A stretch of 64,000 bases of DNA from Nitrosopumilus sp. (GTDB lineage: Archaea > Thermoproteota > Nitrososphaeria > Nitrososphaerales > Nitrosopumilaceae): assembly GCF_025699125.1 (NCBI RefSeq), contig NZ_JAILWC010000001.1, positions 809,059 to 873,058 on the forward strand, written 5' to 3'. The position numbers and the translations under genes were made by a program. This document shows, piece after piece, positions 34,265-42,612 of the stretch. The notes beneath the pieces were generated by a model. It had not been told where the DNA came from and did no database searches. It saw nothing but the letters and a program-made list of their open reading frames with translations. Position 1 is the first letter of the stretch, and every line of letters starts with the position of its first letter.

Positions 34265-34510
34265 TTATTCTTTAGAATAGTCACAATTGGGACATTTTTT
34301 ATTAAAAATACGTGAACCGCATTCCATACAAATTCCCTCCCCAACATCTTTTTGGATTAATTGTCTTTTTTTCCCCACGTATACCTTGATTCCAAAATAC
34401 ATGACTATTACAATTATAGCGGCATAAACTGGCGCCATAAATGGGATCAGGCCAATCATAAAAAGTAGAAGTCCTACAATTAGCAAAATGTCGCGTCTTT
34501 CAAATTTCAA
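34265..34510 (-). CDS. Small membrane protein with C-terminal zinc ribbon
   Basis: An 81-aa protein: two hydrophobic helices (about residues 8-45) followed by a basic loop and a zinc ribbon, 'CMECGSRIFNKKCPNCDY', at the C-terminus. A membrane-linked zinc ribbon of unknown role. The start is TTG 34510, preceded by an AGGTG ribosome-binding sequence. The C/D-box-like sRNA lies directly upstream. Confidence 0.65.
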   Translation of the reverse strand: MKFERRDILLIVGLLLFMIGLIPFMAPVYAAIIVIVMYFGIKVYVGKKRQLIQKDVGEGICMECGSRIFNKKCPNCDYSKE

Positions 34511-34543
34511 TAAAACAACACCTAAAAGAATTCATAAAAACAT

Positions 34544-34612
34544 GCCGGAGCTCAGAGCCATTAGTTTACTTCATATCAAAGTCAATTCTCTAACTCTTCC
34601 TCATTGCTCGGC
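34544..34612 (-). ncRNA. Candidate C/D box sRNA (rRNA or tRNA 2'-O-methylation guide)
   Basis: The minus-strand transcript (5' at 34612) has the archaeal C/D layout. A terminal stem GCCGAGC/GCT(C)CGGC is followed by box C ATGAGGA (34604-34598, one change from RTGATGA), a 12-nt guide (34597-34586), box D' TTGA (34585-34582, one change from CTGA), box C' ATGAAGT (34574-34568), another 12-nt guide (34567-34556) and box D CTGA (34555-34552). Both guides are exactly 12 nt, the spacing expected. A TATA-like CTTATTATC lies about 27 nt upstream. It sits between tRNA-Pro and the zinc-ribbon gene. The targets are not identified. Confidence 0.62.
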
Positions 34613-34649
34613 AAGTAGACTAGTTATTAATTTGATAATAAGATAATGG

Positions 34650-34723
34650 TGGGATTGGAGTGATTTGAACACTCGATCTCTGCGTCCCAAACGCAGAATC
34701 ATACCAAGCTAGACCACAATCCC
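34650..34723 (-). tRNA. tRNA-Pro (anticodon TGG)
   Basis: A 74-nt cloverleaf on the minus strand. The acceptor stem GGGATTG (34723-34717) pairs with CAATCCC (34657-34651), and the discriminator base is A. The anticodon stem CTGCG/CGCAG encloses the loop TTTGGGA, giving TGG (proline). The T arm reads GAGTG-TTCAAAT-CACTC. There is no intron, and no encoded CCA follows. Confidence 0.93.
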
Positions 34724-34850
34724 AGTAAATCGTAAAAGTTGCCCAATTTAAGCTTGACAGATAAGTTATTCGTAAGCAAAATTTCTCTATTAAATAAAAT
34801 AGATATGAAGAATTTTTGAATAAAGAAAAATAAGAAAAAAGTGTTGGATT

Positions 34851-35762
34851 TTATGTGAAAGTTAATTCCAACTGAGGAATATTATCTTGTGTCTCTCGTG
34901 CTGCAATGTTGATTCTACCCGAAGAGTCTTCATCGCTTTTCATGATAACCCAACCATAGTTTGGAGTGCCATCAAGATATGCCAAGATATCTTCAGTAAC
35001 ATCAAACTCTATCCATTTGCCAGACACATCATTTGAGATAACTACTGTGTCAGCAACTGTGGCCTTAAAACTGCCACCATCCCAATTTGTACAGTTATCT
35101 TCAGATGAGCAATCCCATGTAACACCTTTTTGTGTTCCAATGAAATTTCCAAATGGGGCATTAGAGCCAATTCCTTCTTGCCATGGTTCAGTTAAACTGC
35201 GAACAGTAACTGATTGTCCCTCTTGCCATCGGCCGTCATTATCCACTACAAAGATTTTCAGTTTTGCAGAATCCAATGTTTTATCACCTAGTGCAGTTCC
35301 CAATTGTATTTCATCAAAACCAATGAGGACACGATTGTTAGTAGGACCAGTGCCCATTACTCGTAGAACTTTATTAGAGCCTTCATTTGATGTTTGTAAT
35401 CCTTCTCTAACAAAACTATCTTTTGAAGAGAAAAGAATTGCAGAATTTTCGGTGAATTGAATGTCAGAAACAGAAGTCTTTACAGCCCTGAATGCCGAGA
35501 AACTATCAGTGTTTGTTCCAATCATTTGTGAATCAAATCCTTGGTTCTGTTGAATAAATATACCAGTTGGAAATGATGCAGACGATGGATCAAAACATAA
35601 TCCAGTATTGCAAAGCAGTTCGTAGTTTTTATCAGAAAGTAGAGATGATGTAAATCCGCCACCTAACATAAAAAAAGTCATGCCAGAAAAGGCCACACCA
35701 GCAATTACCATCACACTTAGAAGTTTAATTCCAGAATGTTCAGTTGTCGTCAATGTTGTCAT
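34851..35762 (-). CDS. Membrane-anchored surface protein with DNRLRE-type domain
   Basis: A 303-aa protein. An N-terminal hydrophobic segment (about residues 12-33, signal anchor) precedes an extracellular domain from about residue 110. This domain has the DNRLRE/disaggregatase-related pattern: 'DSFVREGLQTSNEGSNKVLR', 'RVLIGFDEI', 'AKLKIFVVDNDGRW', 'TVRSLTEPWQEG' and a final 'YGWVIMKSDEDSSGRINIA'. Such beta-sandwich domains occur on cell-surface proteins, often with carbohydrate-related functions. The start ATG 35762 lies close to two palindromes. The subtilase gene is upstream on the same strand. Confidence 0.75.
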   Translation of the reverse strand: MTTLTTTEHSGIKLLSVMVIAGVAFSGMTFFMLGGGFTSSLLSDKNYELLCNTGLCFDPSSASFPTGIFIQQNQGFDSQMIGTNTDSFSAFRAVKTSVSDIQFTENSAILFSSKDSFVREGLQTSNEGSNKVLRVMGTGPTNNRVLIGFDEIQLGTALGDKTLDSAKLKIFVVDNDGRWQEGQSVTVRSLTEPWQEGIGSNAPFGNFIGTQKGVTWDCSSEDNCTNWDGGSFKATVADTVVISNDVSGKWIEFDVTEDILAYLDGTPNYGWVIMKSDEDSSGRINIAARETQDNIPQLELTFT

Positions 35763-35800
35763 TACTATATGATATCATGTCATGTTAGTATAGACTTGTT

Positions 35801-35815
35801 TGTAATCAGATTACA
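35801..35815 (-). promoter_or_regulatory. Perfect palindrome upstream of the DNRLRE gene
   Basis: TGTAATC-A-GATTACA, 39-53 nt before the start codon at 35762. A second palindrome, ATGATATCAT, is at 35769-35778. Candidate operators; no bound factor is known. Confidence 0.35.
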
Positions 35816-35901
35816 CACATTTTAGAGTACATAAAACCATTTTAGAAATTACAAGTTATGAAGTAATTATATTTCAATTAAAATTAATTGTAAAGTTCTA
35901 A

Positions 35902-38334
35902 CTAGTTTATAATGAACGCTGCATCAATTGAGCCAAATCCATACTCATTGTGATTGTTTCCGTGTGAATTTGGAATTGCGTTTCGCTCAATGTTATCTAA
36001 TAGTTGTTCAGGGGACAAGTCAGGATTTGCATCAATCATTAGTGCTGCAATGCCTGCAACATGGGGGGTAGTGGCTGATGTTCCATAAAACAAGTTACCG
36101 CCATACGCAATTGTAGTTACACCGTTTGGTCCCACTACACTTGGAACTGATAGTCCATTGTTTGTAGGCCCATGGGAACTAAATGATTCTAGAGTTCCAT
36201 CAACATTATTTACTGCACCAACTACAATGACACCTTTGGCATCAGATGGAACCACAACACTTCCTGAAGATACAGGATATTCAATGCTGTTATTCACTGA
36301 GAATAATTCCAAGGAAGAATGAGTTGGGACATCTGAAAGAGATTTAAATTCACCTACGGATGAGATTCCTATGGCATACATTCCTGCCATTTTTGGCATA
36401 AAGAAGATACTTTCAATTTTTTGAGAGTCTTTTGTTTGGGTGTTTGCAGAATAGTCTACAATTTGTCCCAATGGATCAACTAATACCAGATCAAAGTCAG
36501 ATAAATCTCCGAGCCCATCATTCCAGTTTAGATAAAGCATGATTGGCACGTGGCTATTAAGTTGAGACTCAGATACTGTAATTGAGAGACCCTCATCATT
36601 TTCTGCAAATTCGTGCCATGCATTAAGATCATCATCGGAGAATGTTCCTTCCCAGTGTTTTTCTGCAAAGTTACCAGATGGCACAATTACTGTAATTCCA
36701 CTATTGATTGCTTCTTCAACTTTCTTAGTAATATGACTAGAACCATCAGTTGGGAGGTTAGGCCATCCTGCAGCCATTGCAATCACATCTACATTATTTG
36801 CAATTGCCTCATCAATTGCACGACCAAACTCTACATCAGTGTTCATCTCATAGAGATGTAACTTAGCGTTTGGTGCAACATCTGAAATAATTTCTGCTAC
36901 TGCAGTTCCATGACTAGTAGTTTCTCCTTGGGTGATAGTTTGAGAAATCATAGAGTTCTCAAATGAGTTTCTAAAGGATTTAAAATCCACTATATTGTCG
37001 GAAATTTTTGGATTATCAGTATCAAATATTATATCAAGTACTGCAACTTTGACATCTTTTCCTGTAATTCCTGAATTGTGTACAATGTCGGCATTAATGG
37101 TGAACACGCCTTCTGAAATTGGATAAGTGTAGTCGGATTTTGTAACGGAATCTGATGCATCGCTGCTTAATTGAACAAGGTTTGCATATTTTACATCACC
37201 AATTGTTTTGACAACAACATCAGAGTTGAGGAATGGTGATTTTACTGTCTCAAATGAATCTCTAGTGAAATCAGATAGATTTGTGGTTGCTCGAGTCTTT
37301 GTAACATCCATCATAGAGTTTATTCTTGGGATATTTTGAATATCAGTGGTAATTTGAACTAAATTATCGCCTTGTACTTCAATATCAGACAGACTTTGGA
37401 TTTTCTCAATAGTTTCAGGATCTGTGTTTGATAATTCTAAGACAATTCTTGTTTTGCCGTTTTGTGAATCAATTCCAAATTTCCATGCATCGTCATCAGG
37501 ATTTTCACTTTGGAGTAGTTTTCGTACTTGCTTGTCTGTTTTCTTTACCAACAGTCCAGGATTCTTTTCATTTTGTATTTCAGAAGAGACTTCTTTGACT
37601 TTATTTTCTATGTTATCTGCCTCTATGGTTAATCCAGGATTTACATCTAAAATCTTTTCAAAATATTCCAATTTTACTTTTTGAGTGTCTTTGATTAGTT
37701 GTAATTCAATTTTTGCAAGTTCTGCGCGGTATTTGGCATCAGGGGATTTTCCTTTGTATTGCTTGTCAAGATCCTTTGTAGCCATCATAGACATGACTTT
37801 ATTTACTAGATGTCCTTTTTGAGATTCTTTTTGAGCATCACTGACTTTGTGTTCAGTTTTGTCTAACGAGGGATCTGATTGGAATGATTCTTCAATAATT
37901 TCATCTACTGCTTGAATGATTGCATCTTCAATTAATTTATCATTGCCAAATGTGTTTGCAGTGAGTTTTTCTGCCTTTTTAATTGCGTCATCTACTGCCT
38001 TTTGAGCTTGTTTTTCTGCCTTTTCAATTGCTTTTTGTGCTTTGTCAACTGCCTTTTGTTCATCGGAATTACTGTTGCCGTTTCCACCGCCATTGCCGTT
38101 TCCACCGCCATTGCCGTTTCCACCGCCATTGCCGTTTCCACCGCCATTGCCGTTTCCACCGCCATTGCCGTTTCCACCGCCATTGCCGTTTCCACCGCCA
38201 TTGCCGTTTCCACCGCCATTGCCGTTTCCAGGATCTGCAAATGTTGGAGTGGAACCTGCAAAACTCCATGTTAAGAGTAGAATTGACAAAGATAAGAATA
38301 GAATTCTAGAACTTGTACTAGGTTGAGTCTTCAA
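35902..38334 (-). CDS. Secreted subtilisin-like serine protease with Gly/Asn repeat linker
   Basis: A peptidase S8 protein. I prefer the TTG start at 38334, which gives a clean signal peptide ending 'GSTPTFA'; an in-frame ATG at 38385 would add 17 hydrophobic residues. Behind the signal is a repeat of GGGNGN units, then a Lys/Ala/Glu-rich helical propeptide-like region, then the catalytic domain. Counting from 38385, the triad is Asp451 ('VAVLDIIFD'), His492 ('TSHGTAVAEI') and Ser770 ('GTSATTPHVAG'), with an oxyanion Asn in 'VPSGNFAEKH'. All catalytic residues are present, so it should be active outside the cell. Confidence 0.88.
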   Translation of the reverse strand: MKTQPSTSSRILFLSLSILLLTWSFAGSTPTFADPGNGNGGGNGNGGGNGNGGGNGNGGGNGNGGGNGNGGGNGNGGGNGNGGGNGNSNSDEQKAVDKAQKAIEKAEKQAQKAVDDAIKKAEKLTANTFGNDKLIEDAIIQAVDEIIEESFQSDPSLDKTEHKVSDAQKESQKGHLVNKVMSMMATKDLDKQYKGKSPDAKYRAELAKIELQLIKDTQKVKLEYFEKILDVNPGLTIEADNIENKVKEVSSEIQNEKNPGLLVKKTDKQVRKLLQSENPDDDAWKFGIDSQNGKTRIVLELSNTDPETIEKIQSLSDIEVQGDNLVQITTDIQNIPRINSMMDVTKTRATTNLSDFTRDSFETVKSPFLNSDVVVKTIGDVKYANLVQLSSDASDSVTKSDYTYPISEGVFTINADIVHNSGITGKDVKVAVLDIIFDTDNPKISDNIVDFKSFRNSFENSMISQTITQGETTSHGTAVAEIISDVAPNAKLHLYEMNTDVEFGRAIDEAIANNVDVIAMAAGWPNLPTDGSSHITKKVEEAINSGITVIVPSGNFAEKHWEGTFSDDDLNAWHEFAENDEGLSITVSESQLNSHVPIMLYLNWNDGLGDLSDFDLVLVDPLGQIVDYSANTQTKDSQKIESIFFMPKMAGMYAIGISSVGEFKSLSDVPTHSSLELFSVNNSIEYPVSSGSVVVPSDAKGVIVVGAVNNVDGTLESFSSHGPTNNGLSVPSVVGPNGVTTIAYGGNLFYGTSATTPHVAGIAALMIDANPDLSPEQLLDNIERNAIPNSHGNNHNEYGFGSIDAAFIIN
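38078..38229 (-). repeat. 18-nt tandem repeat inside the subtilase gene (8 copies)
   Basis: Eight near-identical units of plus-strand TTGCCGTTTCCACCGCCA encode (GGGNGN)n. The unit is a multiple of 3, so copy number can change in frame. It is much more GC-rich than its surroundings. Several open frames on both strands here are repeat artefacts. Confidence 0.9.
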
Positions 38335-38424
38335 TGTAGATATTATAAGAATAGAATAGATAATGAACTTCTGTCTGTAATACAATTACAAACATTTTCT
38401 GGAACTCCAGAATCAGCTAAAACA

Positions 38425-39966
38425 TTACTTGGTTGCGATATGCCCTTCCTTTAGTTTTGCGTACTCTTTTTTTATTGGGATTTGATGGTTTCGAGGATTT
38501 TTTGGCAATGAAATAGAGAACGTGGTAGGATTGTTCTTTACAGAGATTTTACCTTCATGTGCCTCCACAATACTCTGACAACTAGATAATCCTAGACCAG
38601 TACCAGTTTGTTTGGTAGTAAATAGAGGTTCAAAGATTTTATTAATTTCACCCTCAGGAATTCCCTTTCCTGAATCTTCAATTTCAATCAATACATCATC
38701 ATCATTTTCAACAATTCTAAATGTTATTTGGCCATCATTATTTATTGCGTAACATGCATTATTAATCAAATTAGTGAAAATAATTTCAAGTTTATACGGA
38801 TCACATAAAATTACAGCGTCATTTTCTGGAAGAATAATTTTTACACCATAAGGAATTTTTATATTTTTTATCGTTGATTTAAGGATACCCAGTATGGAGT
38901 GTTTTTCACGTTTTAATTCAGTAACATTAACAAAATCTAAAACATCATCTGTTTGATGAGTTATTCTTTCGACAGCTCTTCCTATTCTTTCGAAATTTTT
39001 AATCATGCCATCGTCAAGAGTATTTTTTGTTTTAATTTCAATAATTTCAAAACTATTTTTGATTACTGATAGTGGATTTCGGATATCATGTGCAAAACGA
39101 GTTGCCAAACTGCCAATAGAGGACAATCGTTCTTTCTCAACTATTTTCTTATGTAATTCTGCAAGATCTTTTGACATTATATTGATATCTTTACCTAGTT
39201 CCGAAATCTCATCATTTCCTTTTACAGGATACATGACGTAATCCCCTTTCGCAATAGAATGTGTAACTTGTCGGATTTTATTTAGAGGGTTAGAGATGGA
39301 TCTTAAAATTAGAAATCGAATTACCAATGCAGTCAAGACAAACATGTTTAATGCGACCACAATGCTCCAAGTGACTTCAGATACTAGTGAGTCAATGTAT
39401 ATTTGTCTTTGATCAATGTTTCCTGAAGTTAATGTAATAGCACGATCGATTTCGGCATTCATTGCATCAAATGAAGAATCAAAATCTTTGTTCAAATTTA
39501 GAATCTTAATTCCTGAAATACCAGATGTTTTTGTTTGAATCATTTTGTTTGAAACAAATAACATTTCATTCCATTTTTCCGCCAATTCTTCAGTATGGTT
39601 AATTTCATCTGGATAATTTTTTGACATAATATTAGAATATTTTGAAAATGCATCATTAAACAGAGATTTTGCTTGCTCAATCCTATAGAAATTAATTTCA
39701 AGTATCTCTTCTAATTCTCGGTATTCATTCTCTTGTACATTTCTAGTCTCATCTTCAATTAACACAATTTCCATAGTGATAGCAGACAGTTGGGTTGATG
39801 CATAACGCATATTCTTTAAAGTGTCTAATATAGGAAGGGTTTCACTATTAATGCTTGAAAATGTATCTTGTAGTTGTTTTGTATTCATTATAGAAACAAA
39901 GGAGATCATGCCAACTAGTGCAAACAAAACTATAATTTCTAGCACCAATTTGGTCCTAATCTTCAT
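38425..39966 (-). CDS. Membrane sensor histidine kinase (HAMP, HisKA, HATPase)
   Basis: A 513-aa kinase. TM1 (about 7-27), an extracellular helical sensor domain (28-200), TM2 (201-222), HAMP (223-272), the H-box with phospho-acceptor His293 ('RFAHDIRNPLSVIKNSFEII'), an N-box ('IIFTNLINNACYAINN' near 400) and G-boxes ('DSGKGIPEGE', 'TKQTGTGLGLSSC'). All catalytic elements are intact. It senses an unknown extracellular signal with a four-helix-type domain. Start ATG 39966. It faces the TrmB-receiver fusion gene across 183 nt, which suggests a kinase/response-regulator pair. Confidence 0.92.
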   Translation of the reverse strand: MKIRTKLVLEIIVLFALVGMISFVSIMNTKQLQDTFSSINSETLPILDTLKNMRYASTQLSAITMEIVLIEDETRNVQENEYRELEEILEINFYRIEQAKSLFNDAFSKYSNIMSKNYPDEINHTEELAEKWNEMLFVSNKMIQTKTSGISGIKILNLNKDFDSSFDAMNAEIDRAITLTSGNIDQRQIYIDSLVSEVTWSIVVALNMFVLTALVIRFLILRSISNPLNKIRQVTHSIAKGDYVMYPVKGNDEISELGKDINIMSKDLAELHKKIVEKERLSSIGSLATRFAHDIRNPLSVIKNSFEIIEIKTKNTLDDGMIKNFERIGRAVERITHQTDDVLDFVNVTELKREKHSILGILKSTIKNIKIPYGVKIILPENDAVILCDPYKLEIIFTNLINNACYAINNDGQITFRIVENDDDVLIEIEDSGKGIPEGEINKIFEPLFTTKQTGTGLGLSSCQSIVEAHEGKISVKNNPTTFSISLPKNPRNHQIPIKKEYAKLKEGHIATK

Positions 39967-39998
39967 GAGATTAATGCCTGAATTTAAAAACTAAAGAG

Positions 39999-40019
39999 TA
40001 GCTTGTCAAAAGTAAGCTA
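39999..40019. promoter_or_regulatory. Inverted repeat between kinase and TrmB-receiver genes
   Basis: TAGCTT (39999-40004), nine-base spacer, AAGCTA (40014-40019). It lies in the divergent promoter region, 33-53 nt before the kinase start. It could be an operator for the neighbouring TrmB-like regulator; that is inferred from position only. Confidence 0.3.
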
Positions 40020-40149
40020 TCATCATAGAATAATGTCATCACAAATGTGTACATTTCTAGCCACCATTTTTTGGGAATTTACCATAAATTGTTTGTAAAT
40101 ATTGTAAACACATCTAATGATATAGCGAAAAAGACGTAAAACTCATCAT

Positions 40150-41364
40150 ATGCAAGTTCAAGATATCTCCCTAGAAGAGGAGCTTAATCAAAAAGAAGAG
40201 CGTGATGAAATATCAATTCTTCGTGATTTTGGATTAGAAGAAGATGAAGCACAAACATATGTAGGATTAGCTCAGTTAGGCTCAGTTAAAGCAAGTGAGA
40301 TTAGTGCATTTACAAAAATCGATAGGGTAAGAACCTATAAAATTTTAGAGAATTTAAAAAATTTGGGATTTGCAACATCCACACTGTCATCACCTATCAA
40401 GTTTTCAGCTAATGATCCAGAAATGATTCTCAAGGATATTATTTTAAAACAAAAACAAAAAGTAGAACATTTAGAAAAAAACAGTTCACAGTTCTTAAAA
40501 ATTTTATCACGTCTAAAACTACATGAACCACAAATTGGATTACCAAAATTGACCATTGTTTCTAATAGAAACAACATCTATGATCAGATGACAAAAATAA
40601 TTGAAGAAACAAAAGATAGATTGTACATTGTAGTGACACTTTCAGATATAATTCGAATGTATTACACTTCAATTCCAGAGGCAATAAAAAAAGCAACTAA
40701 ACAAAATACAAAAATCAAATTGATGACAGGTCCTGAATTATCAACAAAACTAGAATACATTCAAAGATTGGGAATAAATAAATTTAGAATTGTCACGCTC
40801 CCCTCACCAGGACGATTACTATGTAGTAAAACCCAAGTATTAATGTCAGGAAATACATCATCACAAGTAAATAAAAATATCAATGAAGAATCAGTGATGG
40901 TCACAAATTCAAATGATATAATCAAAAACATGCAAAGTTTGTGTGAATTTCTATGGGAATCAGGCGAGGATGTATCTATAGAAGATAATAGTAAAAAAGA
41001 AAAGAAACATGAAAAACAATCAACAATACTTGTAGTAGATGATGATCCAGACGCAGTAAATATTTTTGCAGATTATTTAGAAATTAAGGGAGTGTCCACT
41101 GTAGAAAGATGCACCGATGGAAAAAAGGCAATAGAGACATTTAAGAAAATACGTCCAGACGCAGTATTTTTAGATATTATGATGCCTGATTTTGATGGAT
41201 TTTATGTTCTAGAACAAATTCGCAAGATAGATCCCAAAGCCAAAGTAATCATGGTTACAGCAGATAAATCCGCTGCCACAAATAAAAAACTACACAAAGT
41301 AAAACCAACAGATGTCATCTACAAACCATATGACATAGAACAAATAACAAGATGTCTGAAATGA
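40150..41364 (+). CDS. TrmB-type HTH regulator fused to a CheY-like receiver domain
   Basis: A 404-aa fusion. Residues 20-115 form a TrmB winged helix ('FGLEEDEAQTYVGLAQLG', 'EISAFTKIDRVRTYKILENL'). About 130-270 resemble the TrmB effector region. About 290-404 are a receiver domain with the acidic pocket Asp297-299 ('VVDDDPD'), phospho-acceptor Asp342 ('VFLDIMMPDFDG') and the 'YKPYD' lysine. In ordinary response regulators the receiver comes first; here it is C-terminal. It is probably a transcription regulator controlled by phosphorylation, with the divergent histidine kinase as likely partner. Start ATG 40150. Confidence 0.85.
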   Translation: MQVQDISLEEELNQKEERDEISILRDFGLEEDEAQTYVGLAQLGSVKASEISAFTKIDRVRTYKILENLKNLGFATSTLSSPIKFSANDPEMILKDIILKQKQKVEHLEKNSSQFLKILSRLKLHEPQIGLPKLTIVSNRNNIYDQMTKIIEETKDRLYIVVTLSDIIRMYYTSIPEAIKKATKQNTKIKLMTGPELSTKLEYIQRLGINKFRIVTLPSPGRLLCSKTQVLMSGNTSSQVNKNINEESVMVTNSNDIIKNMQSLCEFLWESGEDVSIEDNSKKEKKHEKQSTILVVDDDPDAVNIFADYLEIKGVSTVERCTDGKKAIETFKKIRPDAVFLDIMMPDFDGFYVLEQIRKIDPKAKVIMVTADKSAATNKKLHKVKPTDVIYKPYDIEQITRCLK

Positions 41365-42485
41365 AGAATCAAAAAATTCTTATCTCATCTTTAGTAGTCA
41401 TGTTATTTTTTACATTAGTTACTACTCCAACACATGGACAATCAACTGGTGAAGGTTTTTCTTGGCAGGTAATTTATCTTTCAGACAAAACAGGATGTAA
41501 TGCATCTGAAGATCGTAAAGTTAAAGATATCTCGGGAATTATTGACAAATATTTTTCAATGTACAAAATCAACAATCAGAGATTTGGAACCACATGTTTA
41601 TACTCTGGAGAATATTTTGAAAACTCATTTTCAGACAATGTTGATTTGAATATTCTAGTTTTTGATGAAAGAATTGGACAAAAATTATTTCAAAAATACG
41701 GATATAATGGATTATACGCACATTTTGGTTCAGACAGAATGAATAAACATGTAATCATGATCACCGTTCCGCCACAATTTAGTTCTGCATATGATAATGT
41801 CGAATTTCCTTGGTCATTATCTGAAAAATTATCCCAGTTCATTTTATCGTATTATGGATATAATTCAGAATCAATTACAAGAATGTTAGATTTTAAATCA
41901 GATTATGATATGTGTATTAAGAGAATTGTGGCAGATGAATGTGATAAAATGATTTCAATAATTCGTTCAGATATTTCAGGAGATGGTTATTCAGTATTGT
42001 CGCCGGTAAAAGAAATAGTTAATCAAAAATCATTAAAATATTTACCAGATGATCTATATTCTTCACAAGTAGTAAAAGACATACTACGAAATATCACTAA
42101 TTGGTGGATAAGAGGGGCAATAGATGATCAAATGTATTTAGAGTTAGTTCAACAAATTGTAGATGTACCAATAAAAAATAACAATGAAATTAAAACTACT
42201 CAATTATTGATTTCAAATGGATTTGTAATTGTGAGTGAGGAAAAAAACAACTCAATTAAACAAAATGATGACAAAATAAAAATAATTCAGGAAGATGATG
42301 AATTTTATACAATTCTTAGTTATGTTCCATTTGATACAAATAAAACGGAATTGGAACCAGAAACTTCAGAAATTCCAAGTTGGTTTAAAAATCGTGCATT
42401 AATTTGGCAAGATGGAAAACTTGTGGATAGAATATTTTTTGATGGATTAACAGCACTAATACAAAACGGCTTTATTGAAAATTAA
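41361..42485 (+). CDS. Secreted thaumarchaeal protein with repeated W-x(n)-G modules
   Basis: About 374 aa from ATG 41361, whose codon overlaps the TGA of the preceding regulator (ATGA). ATG 41352 is also in frame, but the signal peptide 'MKNQKILISSLVVML' starts better at 41361. The N-terminal 200 residues are an unrecognised domain with four Cys. The C-terminal third holds two helical modules of similar design ('NWWIRGAIDDQMYLELVQQI' and 'WFKNRALIWQDGKLVDRIFF' leading to 'ALIQNGFI'). Such modules recur in thaumarchaeal exported proteins. Coupling to the regulator suggests it belongs to the same signalling unit, possibly as sensor or output. Confidence 0.65.
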   Translation: MKNQKILISSLVVMLFFTLVTTPTHGQSTGEGFSWQVIYLSDKTGCNASEDRKVKDISGIIDKYFSMYKINNQRFGTTCLYSGEYFENSFSDNVDLNILVFDERIGQKLFQKYGYNGLYAHFGSDRMNKHVIMITVPPQFSSAYDNVEFPWSLSEKLSQFILSYYGYNSESITRMLDFKSDYDMCIKRIVADECDKMISIIRSDISGDGYSVLSPVKEIVNQKSLKYLPDDLYSSQVVKDILRNITNWWIRGAIDDQMYLELVQQIVDVPIKNNNEIKTTQLLISNGFVIVSEEKNNSIKQNDDKIKIIQEDDEFYTILSYVPFDTNKTELEPETSEIPSWFKNRALIWQDGKLVDRIFFDGLTALIQNGFIEN

Positions 42486-42612
42486 TTTTGAAATATATCA
42501 AACAAGCAGAAAACAAATCTTTTCATTAAAATGGATTATTTTTTAAAACATCATTCTCATATTGGTTTCCATACAGATATGTGATCAAGATAATCATTTT
42601 AAAGGCAATCCA

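Noticed and set aside
34966..35460. 164-codon plus-strand open frame opposite the DNRLRE gene
   Set aside because: No start signal and no domain; the opposite strand encodes a recognisable surface domain.
37983..38326. Open frames on both strands through the GGGNGN repeat, and the possibility of a CRISPR array
   Set aside because: The repeats are directly adjacent with no spacers and lie inside the subtilase gene; the other frames are artefacts.
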